Shown piece after piece: positions 25,410 to 34,245 of a DNA stretch of 64,000 nt (positions are counted from its first letter, which is position 1; the number at the start of each line of letters is the position of its first letter). Both the position numbers and the translations under genes were made by a program. The stretch comes from Achromobacter spanius (lineage in GTDB: Bacteria > Pseudomonadota > Gammaproteobacteria > Burkholderiales > Burkholderiaceae_B): NCBI RefSeq assembly GCF_003994415.1, contig NZ_CP034689.1:6076001-6140000 (forward strand). The letters are read 5' to 3'. The notes beneath the pieces are model-generated. The model did not search any database. It was not told where the DNA came from and saw only the letters and a program-made list of their open reading frames with translations.

Positions 25410-26776
25410 GCCTCCTGAGTGTCGATTGCATGGCCGGTGCGGTCCTGTATCCAGAACAGCACCACGGTGGAAAGCGTCACGGTCACCATCAAGTACCAGG
25501 CGGGCGCCATGGGGTTGCCGGTGACGTGCAGCAGCCAGGTCACGAAGAACTGCGCAAAGCCGCCAAAAACCGAGATGCCCAGACCATACACGACAGACAT
25601 GCCGGTGGTGCGCACCGCCTTCGGAAACAGCTCGGGCAGCATCGTGATGACCGGCGCCGTCTGCAAGGCCAGCAACACGGCCAGCAGCGCAATCACCGTC
25701 ATCAGCCGCGCCGTGCTGGGCGCGGACACCAGCCACTGAAAGCAGGGCAGCAAGGCGCACACCGTGGCCGCGCGCGACCAGAAGATGACCTTCTTGCGGC
25801 CCACCCGGTCAGCCAGCATGCCGACAAAGGGCGCGATCACAAAGCCGATGGCGCCCAGCACCACGCTGGCGAACAGCGTGGACGTGGCAGGCAGCCCCAA
25901 TTCCTTGTTGGCGTAGGCCGGCATGTAGAAGCCGATGATCTGCGCGCACACCATGCCGCCGATCACCAGCAGGATGCCTTTGACGACCAGCGCCTTGTGT
26001 TCGGTGAAGACGCGGCGCAGCGGCTGGTGGGTGCGCGCCTGGGGCGCGGCCTCGGGCGCATGCGTGGATGCCGGCATGGGTTCCCGCGCGGAGGCCGACG
26101 CGGGCTCCAAGGTTTCTTCCAGGTTGCGGCGGATGTAGGCCCCCACCGGCACGGTCAGGATGCCGATCACGAACGGCACGCGCCAGCCCCAGGCTTGCAT
26201 CTGTTCCTGGCTGAGCGTGGCCGTCAGCAGCGCCACCGTCAGCGCGCCCAGCATCACCCCCAGCGACTGGCTGCCGAACTGCCAGCTTGAATAAAAGCCA
26301 CGCTTGTCGGCGGGCGCGTGTTCCACCAGCAGCGTGGTCGACGCGCCAACCTCGCCACCCGCGGCGAAGCCCTGAATCAAGCGCGCCAACACCATCAGCA
26401 CCGGGCCGGCCACGCCCATCTGCGCATAGGTGGGCGCGGCGGCGATCAGCGCGCAGCCCAGGCCCATCAGCCACAGCGTCAGCGTCATGGCGGCGCGGCG
26501 ACCGTGGCGGTCGGCGTAGGAACCGATCAGCATGCCGCCCACCGGCCGCATCAGAAAGCCCACGCCAAAGGTGGCGGTGGTGAGCAGTAACTGGCCATAG
26601 CTGGAGGCCGCCGGAAAGAACAGCGGACCAATGACCAGCATCAGAAACGTGAAGACGGTGAAGTCGAAGAACTCCAGCGCGTTGCCGATGGTGGTGCCGG
26701 CGATCACGCGCCGGCGCATCGTCGACGAATGCAAAGGCTGCTGCCGGCCGGATGCGGCGGCGATGGCGATAGACAT
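25406..26776 (-). CDS. MFS transporter, metabolite:H+ symporter type
   Basis: The product has 456 residues and twelve predicted membrane segments. Seen: GNALEFFDFTVFTFLM at the first helix, GSYADRHGRRAAM (the MFS loop 2-3 motif) and ADRVGRKKVIFWS in the second half. It resembles shikimate, citrate and proline/betaine symporters. ATG 26776 follows AAGGGGA. A long charged central loop lies near residue 235. It overlaps the hydrolase gene and is divergent from a LysR regulator that likely controls both. Confidence 0.88.
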   Translation of the reverse strand: MSIAIAAASGRQQPLHSSTMRRRVIAGTTIGNALEFFDFTVFTFLMLVIGPLFFPAASSYGQLLLTTATFGVGFLMRPVGGMLIGSYADRHGRRAAMTLTLWLMGLGCALIAAAPTYAQMGVAGPVLMVLARLIQGFAAGGEVGASTTLLVEHAPADKRGFYSSWQFGSQSLGVMLGALTVALLTATLSQEQMQAWGWRVPFVIGILTVPVGAYIRRNLEETLEPASASAREPMPASTHAPEAAPQARTHQPLRRVFTEHKALVVKGILLVIGGMVCAQIIGFYMPAYANKELGLPATSTLFASVVLGAIGFVIAPFVGMLADRVGRKKVIFWSRAATVCALLPCFQWLVSAPSTARLMTVIALLAVLLALQTAPVITMLPELFPKAVRTTGMSVVYGLGISVFGGFAQFFVTWLLHVTGNPMAPAWYLMVTVTLSTVVLFWIQDRTGHAIDTQEA

Positions 26777-26887
26777 GTTTTCCCCTTGATGTCCGTTGCG
26801 AGGCGGTGCGCGGACCACGCGGCCCCTGGCCCGCCCCATCCGCGTGAATATACGGATGGCGCACGATAAGGAAAAGACAGTATTTTT

Positions 26888-26900
26888 GTTTCAGTGAAAC
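26888..26900. promoter_or_regulatory. LysR-type operator candidate
   Basis: GTTTCAGTGAAAC is a perfect 13-bp palindrome in the 146-bp divergent region, 22 bp before the LysR start and 111 bp before the MFS start. Its position and symmetry suit a LysR-type regulator. Confidence 0.5.
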
Positions 26901-26922
26901 CTTTTTGTTATAGCCCTGCCCC

Positions 26923-27819
26923 ATGAACCTTCGCCAATTGCGCGCCTTCGTCCTGATTGCCGAACACGGCAGCATCCGCGCGGCCGCGCGCGCCCTGTTC
27001 GTGACGCAACCCGCCGCCACGCGCAGCCTGCGTGAGCTTGAGCAAAGCGTGGGCGCCGAACTGGTGCGGCGCAGCGCGCGCGGCGTCGAACTCACGCCTT
27101 ACGGCGCGGCGCTGTACAAGCGCGCGGTGGTGATCCTGCAAGAGGCACGGCGCGCGCAGGAAGAGATCGGGCAGATGCGCGACGGTGAAGGGGGTTCCTT
27201 GAACCTGGCCATCAGTTCGGCCGCCTTGACGGTGCTGCCCGCCGCGCTGGCGGCGTTTCGGGCGCGCATGCCGCGCGTGGCCGTGGCCTTCAATGAAGTG
27301 GCGCCGCCCTTCAGCCACGAGCAATTGGAATCCGGCCGCTACGACTTTCTGGTGCAAACCGAGTACGACGGCGAGATCGACGACGGCTTTGCCCGCACCA
27401 CGCTTTTCACGCTGCCGCTGGCGGTGGGCGCGCGCGCGGGCAACCCCTTGCGCCACGCGCGCACGCTGGCTGACCTGCACGACGCGCTGTGGCTGTTGCC
27501 CGGCAACATCCAGGCGCCCGCCAACCTGCTGCGGCTGGCCTTCGCGGCGCACAAGCTGCCCGCGCCGAGTGATGTGATTCCGTGCCAGTCGATCGCGGTG
27601 GCACTGGCCATCATTGCCGACAGCGACGCGCTGGGCATCTTCGTGCGCAATCTGTTTGACCACCGGCTGCTGCCGCGCGACCTGCGCATGGTGCCCTTGT
27701 CCCACGAGCTGCCGGCCGCGCGCGTGTCCATTCTGACCCGGGCTGATTCCCCGCCTACCCCCGCCGCGCAGTGCTTCATCGACTGCCTGCTCGACGCCCA
27801 TGCCAGATCCTCGCGCTAG
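26923..27819 (+). CDS. LysR-family transcriptional regulator
   Basis: The product has 298 residues, typical of LysR regulators. Seen: the N-terminal winged helix with MNLRQLRAFVLIAEHGSIRA and the recognition-helix region VTQPAATRSLRELE (residues 28-41), then a linker helix and a periplasmic-binding-protein-like effector domain. It is divergent from the MFS/DUF2817 pair and likely activates it in response to the transported compound. Confidence 0.92.
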   Translation: MNLRQLRAFVLIAEHGSIRAAARALFVTQPAATRSLRELEQSVGAELVRRSARGVELTPYGAALYKRAVVILQEARRAQEEIGQMRDGEGGSLNLAISSAALTVLPAALAAFRARMPRVAVAFNEVAPPFSHEQLESGRYDFLVQTEYDGEIDDGFARTTLFTLPLAVGARAGNPLRHARTLADLHDALWLLPGNIQAPANLLRLAFAAHKLPAPSDVIPCQSIAVALAIIADSDALGIFVRNLFDHRLLPRDLRMVPLSHELPAARVSILTRADSPPTPAAQCFIDCLLDAHARSSR

Positions 27820-27921
27820 CCCGGGCGGACGACCGGTTATCATGGGCGCCGGGCCTGCCGACGGCCTTGAAAACCGGCCGGCAAACCTCACTGATCGCCC
27901 CCACCCCCGCAGTCAACATCC

Positions 27922-28629
27922 ATGGTGTTCCCCCGCCTTCCGTCCCCGCCCACGTTGACCGACACGGTCACCAAGCGCCTGCTCGCCGAAATCGACGACG
28001 GCCGCGTGCTGCCGGGCGAAAAGCTGCCCACCGAAGCCGCGCTGGCCGAGCAGTTTGGCGTGAGCCGCACCGTGATCCGCGAAGCCGTGTCGCGGCTGCG
28101 GCAGGACGGTATCGTGGAAGCGCGGCAAGGCAGCGGCGTCTACGTGACCGGCCTTGGCGGCAACCGAGCCTTGCGCATCGACGCCACCGAACTCAGTTCA
28201 CTGGACGCGGTGCTGCACATTGTGGATTTGCGCCGCGCGCTGGAAACCGAAATCGCCGCCCAGGCCGCGGCGGTGCGCAAGAAGCGCGACATGGCCGAGA
28301 TTGACCGCGCGCTGGCCGCGATTTCACAGGCGGTGGCGGACGGCGGCGACGGCGTGAAGGAAGACGTGGCGTTTCACCGCAGCATCGCGCGCGCCACGGG
28401 CAACCCCTACTTCTTGACCACGCTGGCGTTCGTCAGCCAATTCCTGGAAGCCGCCACCCGCGTGACGCGCGGCAACGAAGCCCGCCATGCCGACCTGATG
28501 CGCGATGTGCTGCACGAACACGTTGCCATCGTCGAAGCCATCCGCCAGCAAGACGTGGAAGGCGCGCGCGAGGCAGCGCGCATCCACATGGTGAACGCGG
28601 CCAAGCGGCTTAGCCGGGCGCACCGCTGA
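27922..28629 (+). CDS. GntR-family regulator, FadR (FCD) subfamily
   Basis: The product has 235 residues. Seen: the winged helix with PGEKLPTEAALAEQFGVSRT and IREAVSRLRQDGIVEARQG (residues about 30-70), then a helical FCD domain with metal-ligand-like positions (DVAFHRSIARATGNPYF, HEHVAIVEAI, ARIHM). FCD regulators sense organic acids. It overlaps the 3' end of the convergent permease gene by 20 bp. Its likely targets are the erythronate/threonate genes next door or the LysR-side genes; the sequence does not decide. Confidence 0.9.
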   Translation: MVFPRLPSPPTLTDTVTKRLLAEIDDGRVLPGEKLPTEAALAEQFGVSRTVIREAVSRLRQDGIVEARQGSGVYVTGLGGNRALRIDATELSSLDAVLHIVDLRRALETEIAAQAAAVRKKRDMAEIDRALAAISQAVADGGDGVKEDVAFHRSIARATGNPYFLTTLAFVSQFLEAATRVTRGNEARHADLMRDVLHEHVAIVEAIRQQDVEGAREAARIHMVNAAKRLSRAHR

Positions 28630-30016
28630 GCAGCTCGCGCCGCCGGCGGGTGCCGATGTCCCAGCGCTGCGCGGCCAGGCCCATCAGCACGATACCCCCC
28701 GCCAGCAAAGACGTGTAGGCGACTTCGTTGCGGTAAGTGCCTTCCACCACCATCGTGATCAGCGCGGCGATGATGCACACGATGACCGCATAGGTCAGCC
28801 ACGGAAACAGCCACATCTTGAACCTCAGCTCAACGCCCTGCGCTTGCAGCCGATAGCGCATGCGCAACTGCGACAGCGCAATGGCCAGGTACACGAACAG
28901 CGCGATGGTGCCGGTGGCCTGCATCAGCACGTCGTACAGATCCATCTTGGACGTGGCCATCATCCAGACCGCCACGAACGCGAACGCGCTGGAAATCAGC
29001 ACGCCCACATACGGCGTGCCGGTGCGGCGGCCGGTCACTTGCATGATGCGATGCGCGTCGCCCCGCCGTGACAGCGAATACAGCATGCGCGATGCCGTGT
29101 ACAAGGCCGAATTGAAGCAACTGCACACGGACGTCAGCACGATGAAGTTGACGATGGCCTGCGCGTACGGCACGCCCAGCCTGCTGAGCGCCACGTTGTA
29201 GCTGCCATGCGTGGGCTGCGACAGCAACGGGTCGTTGTAGGGCACCAGGCAGACGATGATGAAGATGGACCCCACGTAGAACAGGCAGATCCGCCACACC
29301 ACCGAACGCGTGGTCTTGATGATTTCACGCGCGGGGTCGGCCGATTCGGCGGCGGCCACCGTGACGATTTCCGCGCCGATGAAGGCGAACATCACGCCCA
29401 GCATGGCCACCACCACCGACTTGATGCCATTGGGCATGAAGCCCTGCGCCGTCAACTGCGACACGCCGCGCGCTTCGCCCCAGGGCCACAGATGCACCAC
29501 CGCCAGGCTGCCGATGATCAGGAACGCCACGATGGCAATCACCTTGATCAGCGCGAACCAGAATTCGAATTCACCGTAGTTGCGCACGTTCATGAAGTTG
29601 ACGACGATGAGCGCCACGGTGATGAAGAGCGCATAGCCCCAGTCCGGCACCATCGGAAACCATCCGTGCAGAATCTGCCCGGCCACATAGGCTTCCCAGC
29701 CCATCAGCAAGGCCCAGAAGTACCAGTACAGCCAGCCGATGGTGAAGCCCGCCCAGCGCCCGATGGCGCGGTCGGCGTAGGTGGAAAACGACCCGGTGTC
29801 GGGCTGCGCCACCGCCATTTCGCCCAGCATGCGCATGGCCAGAATGACCAGGATGCCGCCGCCCAGATAGGCCAGGATGACGGCCGGCCCCGCCAGCGCG
29901 ATCTGCTTGCCGGACCCGACGAACAACGCCGCCCCGATGACCCCGGCGATCGACATCATCGTCAGATGGCGCGACTTCAAGCCACCCTTGAGCTCGGTGT
30001 TTTGTTTGCTGGCCAA
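28610..30016 (-). CDS. Amino-acid permease, APC superfamily (AAT type)
   Basis: The product has 468 residues with twelve membrane segments. Seen: the AAT signature ELKGGLKSRHLTMMSIAGVIG near the N-terminus, GSGKQIALAGPA, and FAFIGAEIVTVAAAESADP in the middle. The conserved region has no upstream ATG. The TTG at 30016, with AGGAG 7 nt upstream, gives the normal family length and was chosen; a longer frame overlaps the kinase gene. It follows the otnK stop by 38 bp on the same strand. An amino-acid-type carrier behind threonate genes is unusual and could mark a hydroxylated amino acid substrate. Confidence 0.85.
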   Translation of the reverse strand: MASKQNTELKGGLKSRHLTMMSIAGVIGAALFVGSGKQIALAGPAVILAYLGGGILVILAMRMLGEMAVAQPDTGSFSTYADRAIGRWAGFTIGWLYWYFWALLMGWEAYVAGQILHGWFPMVPDWGYALFITVALIVVNFMNVRNYGEFEFWFALIKVIAIVAFLIIGSLAVVHLWPWGEARGVSQLTAQGFMPNGIKSVVVAMLGVMFAFIGAEIVTVAAAESADPAREIIKTTRSVVWRICLFYVGSIFIIVCLVPYNDPLLSQPTHGSYNVALSRLGVPYAQAIVNFIVLTSVCSCFNSALYTASRMLYSLSRRGDAHRIMQVTGRRTGTPYVGVLISSAFAFVAVWMMATSKMDLYDVLMQATGTIALFVYLAIALSQLRMRYRLQAQGVELRFKMWLFPWLTYAVIVCIIAALITMVVEGTYRNEVAYTSLLAGGIVLMGLAAQRWDIGTRRRRELLSGAPG

Positions 30017-30054
30017 TGCCCTGCTCCTGTCTGTTGCTGTTTCGATTTGCGGCG

Positions 30055-31308
30055 TCAGCCGAATGCCTTGGTGAAGAAGTCCCGCGTGCCGAAGTTGCCG
30101 GACTTCAGCGCGATGCTGAGCTCGGCGTCGGCCACCGGCGTGTAGCCGGCGCACCACGGCACGCCCGGGTCGATCTGCTCGCCGATGGCCATCTGTTGCA
30201 AGCCCAGCGCCTGCACCACCGCGCCCGAGGTTTCTCCGCCCGCAACAATCAATTGGCGCACACCGCGTTCGACCAGCCCGACCGCAATGCGCGCCAAGGC
30301 CGCTTCGATCATGGCGCCCGCACGCTCCGCGCCCAGCGCGCCCTGCGCCGCCTTGACCGCGTCGGGTTGCGCCGTGGAATAGACCAGCACCGGGCCATCC
30401 TGCATGCGCGGCTCGGCCCAATCCAACACCTGTGCCACGACGTCTTCTTCAGAAGCCAGCCGCAAAGGGTCCAGCGCCAGCGCTGGCCGGCCTGCGTCAA
30501 TAAAGGCCGCCACCTGCGCATTGGTGGCGCTGGAGCAGCTACCCGCCACCACGGCCTGCAAACCGGGCGCGCGCGCCTGGCTGGCGGCGCTGGCGGGCGT
30601 CAGGCCCCAGTTGCCCGGCAGGCCAATCGCCACACCAGAACCCGCCGTCACCAGCGGCATGCCGCGCAGCGCCGGGCCCAGCCGCAGCAGGTCGTCGTTG
30701 GACACCGCGTCCACAATCGCGATCTCCACGCCCTCGTCTTTCAGGGCCTGCATGCGCGCAAGAATCGCGTCGGGCCCCAAGGCCACCACGCTGTAGTCGA
30801 TCAGCCCGACCTTGCGCGCGGTCTGCGCCTGCAACACGCGCACAAGGTTCGGGTCGGTCATCGGCGTCAGCGGATGATGTTGCATGCCCGATTCGTTCAG
30901 CAACACATCGCCCGCAAAAAGGTAGCCCTTGAAGACGGTGCGCTTGTTGTCGGGAAAGGCGGGGGTGGCGATGGTGAAGCGCGTGCCCAGCCGCGTCATC
31001 AAGGCATCGGTGACCGGGCCGATATTGCCGGCCGGCGTGCTGTCGAAGGTGGAGCAGTATTTGAAGTAGATCTGCTCGGCGCCTTGCTGCTGCAACCATT
31101 GCAATGCAGCCACGGACTGCGCCACGGCGTCATCCACGGGCAGCGTTCGCGTTTTCAATGCCACCACCACGGCATCCGCGTCGGCGCGCAGGGGCTCGCC
31201 CGGCACGCCTATGGTTTGCACGGTGCGCATGCCCGCGCGCACCAGGTTGTTGGCCAGGTCGGTGGCGCCCGTGAAGTCGTCGGCAATACAGCCCAGTTTG
31301 ATGGTCAT
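30055..31308 (-). CDS. otnK: 3-oxo-tetronate 4-kinase (DUF1537 four-carbon acid sugar kinase)
   Basis: The product has 417 residues. It phosphorylates 3-oxo-tetronate (from erythronate or threonate) at the 4-position. Seen: the N-terminal DUF1537 motif GCIADDFTGATDLANNLVRA, KYCSTFDSTPAGNIGPV near residue 85, and the C-terminal nucleotide-binding segment with VAGGETSGAVV and ALKSGNFGTRDFF. The neighbours (ltnD, denD, otnI, otnC) are the published pathway partners. It overlaps ltnD by 4 bp (ATGA). Confidence 0.93.
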   Translation of the reverse strand: MTIKLGCIADDFTGATDLANNLVRAGMRTVQTIGVPGEPLRADADAVVVALKTRTLPVDDAVAQSVAALQWLQQQGAEQIYFKYCSTFDSTPAGNIGPVTDALMTRLGTRFTIATPAFPDNKRTVFKGYLFAGDVLLNESGMQHHPLTPMTDPNLVRVLQAQTARKVGLIDYSVVALGPDAILARMQALKDEGVEIAIVDAVSNDDLLRLGPALRGMPLVTAGSGVAIGLPGNWGLTPASAASQARAPGLQAVVAGSCSSATNAQVAAFIDAGRPALALDPLRLASEEDVVAQVLDWAEPRMQDGPVLVYSTAQPDAVKAAQGALGAERAGAMIEAALARIAVGLVERGVRQLIVAGGETSGAVVQALGLQQMAIGEQIDPGVPWCAGYTPVADAELSIALKSGNFGTRDFFTKAFG

Positions 31309-32213
31309 TTGGCCTCCGGCAAATTGATGCCCGGAAAAATCTTGATGACGGCGCTGTCGTCTTCGCGCCCATGCCCGGCCGTGGACGCCTGCATGAACAT
31401 CTGATGCGCGGTGGACGCTAGCGGCAACGGAAACTTGCTGTGCCGCGCGGTATCCAGCACCAGCCCCAGGTCCTTCACAAAAATATCCACGGCCGACAAG
31501 GGTGTGTAGTCGGCCGCCAACACATGGGGCATGCGGTTCTCGAACATCCAGCTATTGCCGGCGCTATGCGTGATGACCTCGTACAGCGCGTCCGCGTCCA
31601 CGCCTTCACGCAGGCCCAGCGCCATGGCTTCGGCGGCCACGGCGATGTGTACGCCGGCCAGCAGTTGGTTGATGATCTTGACCTTGCTGCCCGCGCCCGC
31701 GCGGTCACCCAGCCGGTAGACCTTGCCCGCCATGGATTCCAGCACCGCGCCGCAGGCGGCATAGGCCGCCGCGCTGCCCGCCGTCATCATCGTCATCTGG
31801 CCGGCGGCGGCCTTGGCCGCGCCGCCCGAGATCGGTGCATCCAGGTACAGCACGCCCTGCTCGGCCAGGCGGGCTTCCAGCGCGATGGACCAGTTGGGGT
31901 CCACGGTGGAACACATCACGAACACCGCGCCGGGGCGCAGGGCGGCGGCGATACCGCCGCTGCCATACAGCACGGCCTCGGTCTGCTGCGCGTTGACGAC
32001 CACGCTCACCACGATGTCGCAGGCGGCGGCCATGTCGGCCAAGGTGGCGCAGGCCACACCGCCTTGCTCGGCGAAGGCGGCGGCGGCCTCGGGGCGGATG
32101 TCATGGACGTGCACATCGTGGCCGGCGCGGCGCAGGCTCTGGGCGATGCCCGCGCCCATGGCGCCCAGGCCGATGACGCCAACGCGGCGGGGGGTGGGTT
32201 GCGGATGGCTCAT
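31305..32213 (-). CDS. ltnD: L-threonate dehydrogenase (beta-hydroxyacid dehydrogenase family)
   Basis: The product has 302 residues. Seen: Rossmann motif VGVIGLGAMGAGIAQSLRRA at residues 11-30, the substrate-binding DAPISGGAAKAAAGQMTMM (about 120-140), and the catalytic Lys in GSKVKIINQLLAG. It oxidises L-threonate to 2-oxo-tetronate in the known pathway. ATG 32213 was chosen because the Rossmann fold begins there; a frame far upstream is the shadow of denD. Only a weak ribosome-binding site (GGA) is visible. Confidence 0.88.
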   Translation of the reverse strand: MSHPQPTPRRVGVIGLGAMGAGIAQSLRRAGHDVHVHDIRPEAAAAFAEQGGVACATLADMAAACDIVVSVVVNAQQTEAVLYGSGGIAAALRPGAVFVMCSTVDPNWSIALEARLAEQGVLYLDAPISGGAAKAAAGQMTMMTAGSAAAYAACGAVLESMAGKVYRLGDRAGAGSKVKIINQLLAGVHIAVAAEAMALGLREGVDADALYEVITHSAGNSWMFENRMPHVLAADYTPLSAVDIFVKDLGLVLDTARHSKFPLPLASTAHQMFMQASTAGHGREDDSAVIKIFPGINLPEAK

Positions 32214-32277
32214 GGCGATAGGGTCCGGAATGTCGATGGGAGTGGCGATAGGAAAGTATCGGTACGCAATGGCGAAA

Positions 32278-32303
32278 CGGCGTGTCGATGCGGCGTGTCG
32301 ATG
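32278..32303. repeat. 13-bp tandem duplication in ltnD-denD spacer
   Basis: CGGCGTGTCGATG occurs twice in a row, with a related TGTCGATG 40 bp away. It lies in the 110-bp non-coding spacer between denD and ltnD. Confidence 0.6.
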
Positions 32304-32323
32304 CAGAGGCGTCGCGCCGCGCG

Positions 32324-33301
32324 TCAACGCGGCAGGTCGTCGGCCAGGTAGGCGCGGATGATGTCGGCAAAGCTCTTGTCGCCCGCCAGGCCCAATCGGT
32401 TGGCGCGCGTGGTGTCCCAGCGGCCGGGCCAACTTCCCACGATGCGCTCGACCTTGTCGTCCGGCCGCCAGGTGATGCGGTCTGCCACGGCGTCGCCCGC
32501 AACCTCGCGCAGCGCCTGTTCCATGTCGGCCACCGTCACCGACACGCCCGGCAGATTGATCGGCGCGCGGTCGGCCACGGCATCCGCGGGTAATTCGCAG
32601 CCGGCAATCAAGGCCTGAATGGCGCCGCGCGGCGACAGCAGCCACAGGCGCGTGTCGGGGCCAACCGGACACACGGCGGTTTCGCCGTTGAGCGGTTCGC
32701 GGATGATGCCGCTGGCGAACGACGAGGCAGCCGCGTTGGGCCGGCCGGGGCGCACGCTGATGGTGGGCAGGCGCAGCACGCGCCCGTCCACAAAGCCGCG
32801 CCGCGTGTAGTCGGCCAGCAGCAGTTCGGCAATGGCCTTCTGCGTGCCGTAGGACGATTGCGGGTTCAAGGCGGTGTCGTCGCGCACGGTGTCGGGCAAG
32901 TCGCCGCCGTAGACCGCCACCGAACTGGTGAAGATCACGCGCGGCTGGTGGCCCAGCGCGCGGCACACGTCCAGCAAGGCGCGTGAGGCATCCAGGTTGA
33001 TGCGCATGCCCAGATCGAAATCCGCTTCGGCCTGTCCGCTGACGATGGCGGCCAGATGGAAGATGGCGCGGGTATCGGTGTCGATGGCTGCGCGCAGCAC
33101 ATCGGGGTCGGCGATGTCGCCCACCCGCGTATGCACGCGCGGGTCAGCGGTGAAGGCGTCGGTCTTGACGACGTCCAGCAGGTCGATGCGTGTGATGGCT
33201 TGCGGGCCGTTGGCGTCCAGCGTCAGCGTGCCCTGCTCCAGCAGTTTGCGAGCCAGCCGCTGGCCCAGGAATCCGGCGCCGCCGGTAATCAGGATGTTCA
33301 T
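32324..33301 (-). CDS. denD: D-erythronate dehydrogenase (extended SDR)
   Basis: The product has 325 residues. Seen: MNILITGGAGFLGQRLARKL at the N-terminus (TGxxGxxG cofactor motif), SSVAVYGG with the catalytic Ser, and YGTQKAIAEL (YxxxK). It oxidises D-erythronate to 2-oxo-tetronate with NAD in the described pathway. It lies between otnI (25 bp) and ltnD (110 bp). Confidence 0.9.
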   Translation of the reverse strand: MNILITGGAGFLGQRLARKLLEQGTLTLDANGPQAITRIDLLDVVKTDAFTADPRVHTRVGDIADPDVLRAAIDTDTRAIFHLAAIVSGQAEADFDLGMRINLDASRALLDVCRALGHQPRVIFTSSVAVYGGDLPDTVRDDTALNPQSSYGTQKAIAELLLADYTRRGFVDGRVLRLPTISVRPGRPNAAASSFASGIIREPLNGETAVCPVGPDTRLWLLSPRGAIQALIAGCELPADAVADRAPINLPGVSVTVADMEQALREVAGDAVADRITWRPDDKVERIVGSWPGRWDTTRANRLGLAGDKSFADIIRAYLADDLPR

Positions 33302-33326
33302 GGTGGGGTGCTCGCTTCTTGTTGAC

Positions 33327-34112
33327 TCAGTGCTTGGCCAGATAAGGCTGGGCCCAGCCCAGACCTGCGCGCGTGCCGGCCTTGGGGCGGTATTCGCAGC
33401 CGACCCAGCCGGCATAGCCCAGCGCGTCGATGCGGTCGAACAGATACGGATAGTTCAGTTCGCCCAGGTTGGGCTCGTGGCGGTCGGGCACGCCAGCAAT
33501 CTGGATGTGCCCGATGCCGGCCATGTCGCGCTCCAGCTTCACGGCGATATCGCCTTCGACGATCTGGCAGTGATAGCAATCAAACTGCACTTTCAGGTTG
33601 GCCGCGCCCACCTCGGCGCATATGGACTGGGCCTCGTCTTGGCGGTTCAGAAAGAAGCCGGGAATGTCACGCGTGTTGATGGGTTCGATCACGATAGTGA
33701 TACCCGCCGAGGCGGCGGCGCTGGCGGCGCGCGCCAGGTTCTGCACGTACACCGCGCGATGCGCCGCGCGATCTTGCTCAGGACGAATCAGCCCCGCCAT
33801 GACGTGCAGGCTGCGGTTGCCCAACTGCGCCGCGTAGCCCAGCGCCTGGTCCAGGCCGCGCAGGAATTCGTCTTCACGGCCCGGCAGCGACGCAATCCCG
33901 CGTTCGCCCGCTTCCCAATCGCCGGGCGGCGCGTTGAAAAGCGCTTGCGTCAGCCCGTTGTCTTGCAGCCGCGCGCGGATGTCGGCGGCGGCGAAGTCGT
34001 AGGGGAACAGAAACTCCACCCCCTGAAACCCGTCGCTGGCGGCGGCCTGGAAGCGATCCAGGAAGGCGTGCTCGTTGTACATCATGGTCAGGTTGGCGGC
34101 CAGGCGCGGCAT
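33327..34112 (-). CDS. otnI: 2-oxo-tetronate isomerase
   Basis: The product has 261 residues of the Hyi/OtnI TIM-barrel family. It converts 2-oxo-tetronate to 3-oxo-tetronate. Seen: LAANLTMMYNEHAFLDRF, LFNAPPGDWEAGERG, the metal-site segments IEPINTRDIPGF, DCYHCQIVEGD and GCEYRPK. The ATG at 34112 begins the family signature. A paralogue lies at 11692-12477. The position next to otnC, denD, ltnD and otnK makes the tetronate role firm. Confidence 0.9.
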   Translation of the reverse strand: MPRLAANLTMMYNEHAFLDRFQAAASDGFQGVEFLFPYDFAAADIRARLQDNGLTQALFNAPPGDWEAGERGIASLPGREDEFLRGLDQALGYAAQLGNRSLHVMAGLIRPEQDRAAHRAVYVQNLARAASAAASAGITIVIEPINTRDIPGFFLNRQDEAQSICAEVGAANLKVQFDCYHCQIVEGDIAVKLERDMAGIGHIQIAGVPDRHEPNLGELNYPYLFDRIDALGYAGWVGCEYRPKAGTRAGLGWAQPYLAKH

Positions 34113-34172
34113 GGCGGGTCCTTGGATATTGGGGTGGCGTGGGCGGCGCTTAAATGCGCCACCCAAGCAAGC

Positions 34173-34220
34173 GACGAAGAGCGTGACGACGAGAGTGACT
34201 ACGAGAGCGACTACGAGAGC
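34173..34220. repeat. 12-bp tandem repeat between otnI and otnC
   Basis: GACGACGAGAGT, GACTACGAGAGC and GACTACGAGAGC follow directly at 34185-34220, preceded by the degenerate unit GACGAAGAGCGT (34173-34184). The 133-bp spacer otherwise shows nothing. Unit length is a multiple of three but no coding frame uses it convincingly. Confidence 0.7.
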
Positions 34221-34245
34221 AATCCGGCAGGCAAGCCAATGCGGG

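Noticed and set aside
24312..25760. Longer start for the DUF2817 gene at 25760
   Set aside because: The extension lies inside the MFS gene in another frame and has no membrane or hydrolase features; the Shine-Dalgarno and ATG at 25409 fit better.
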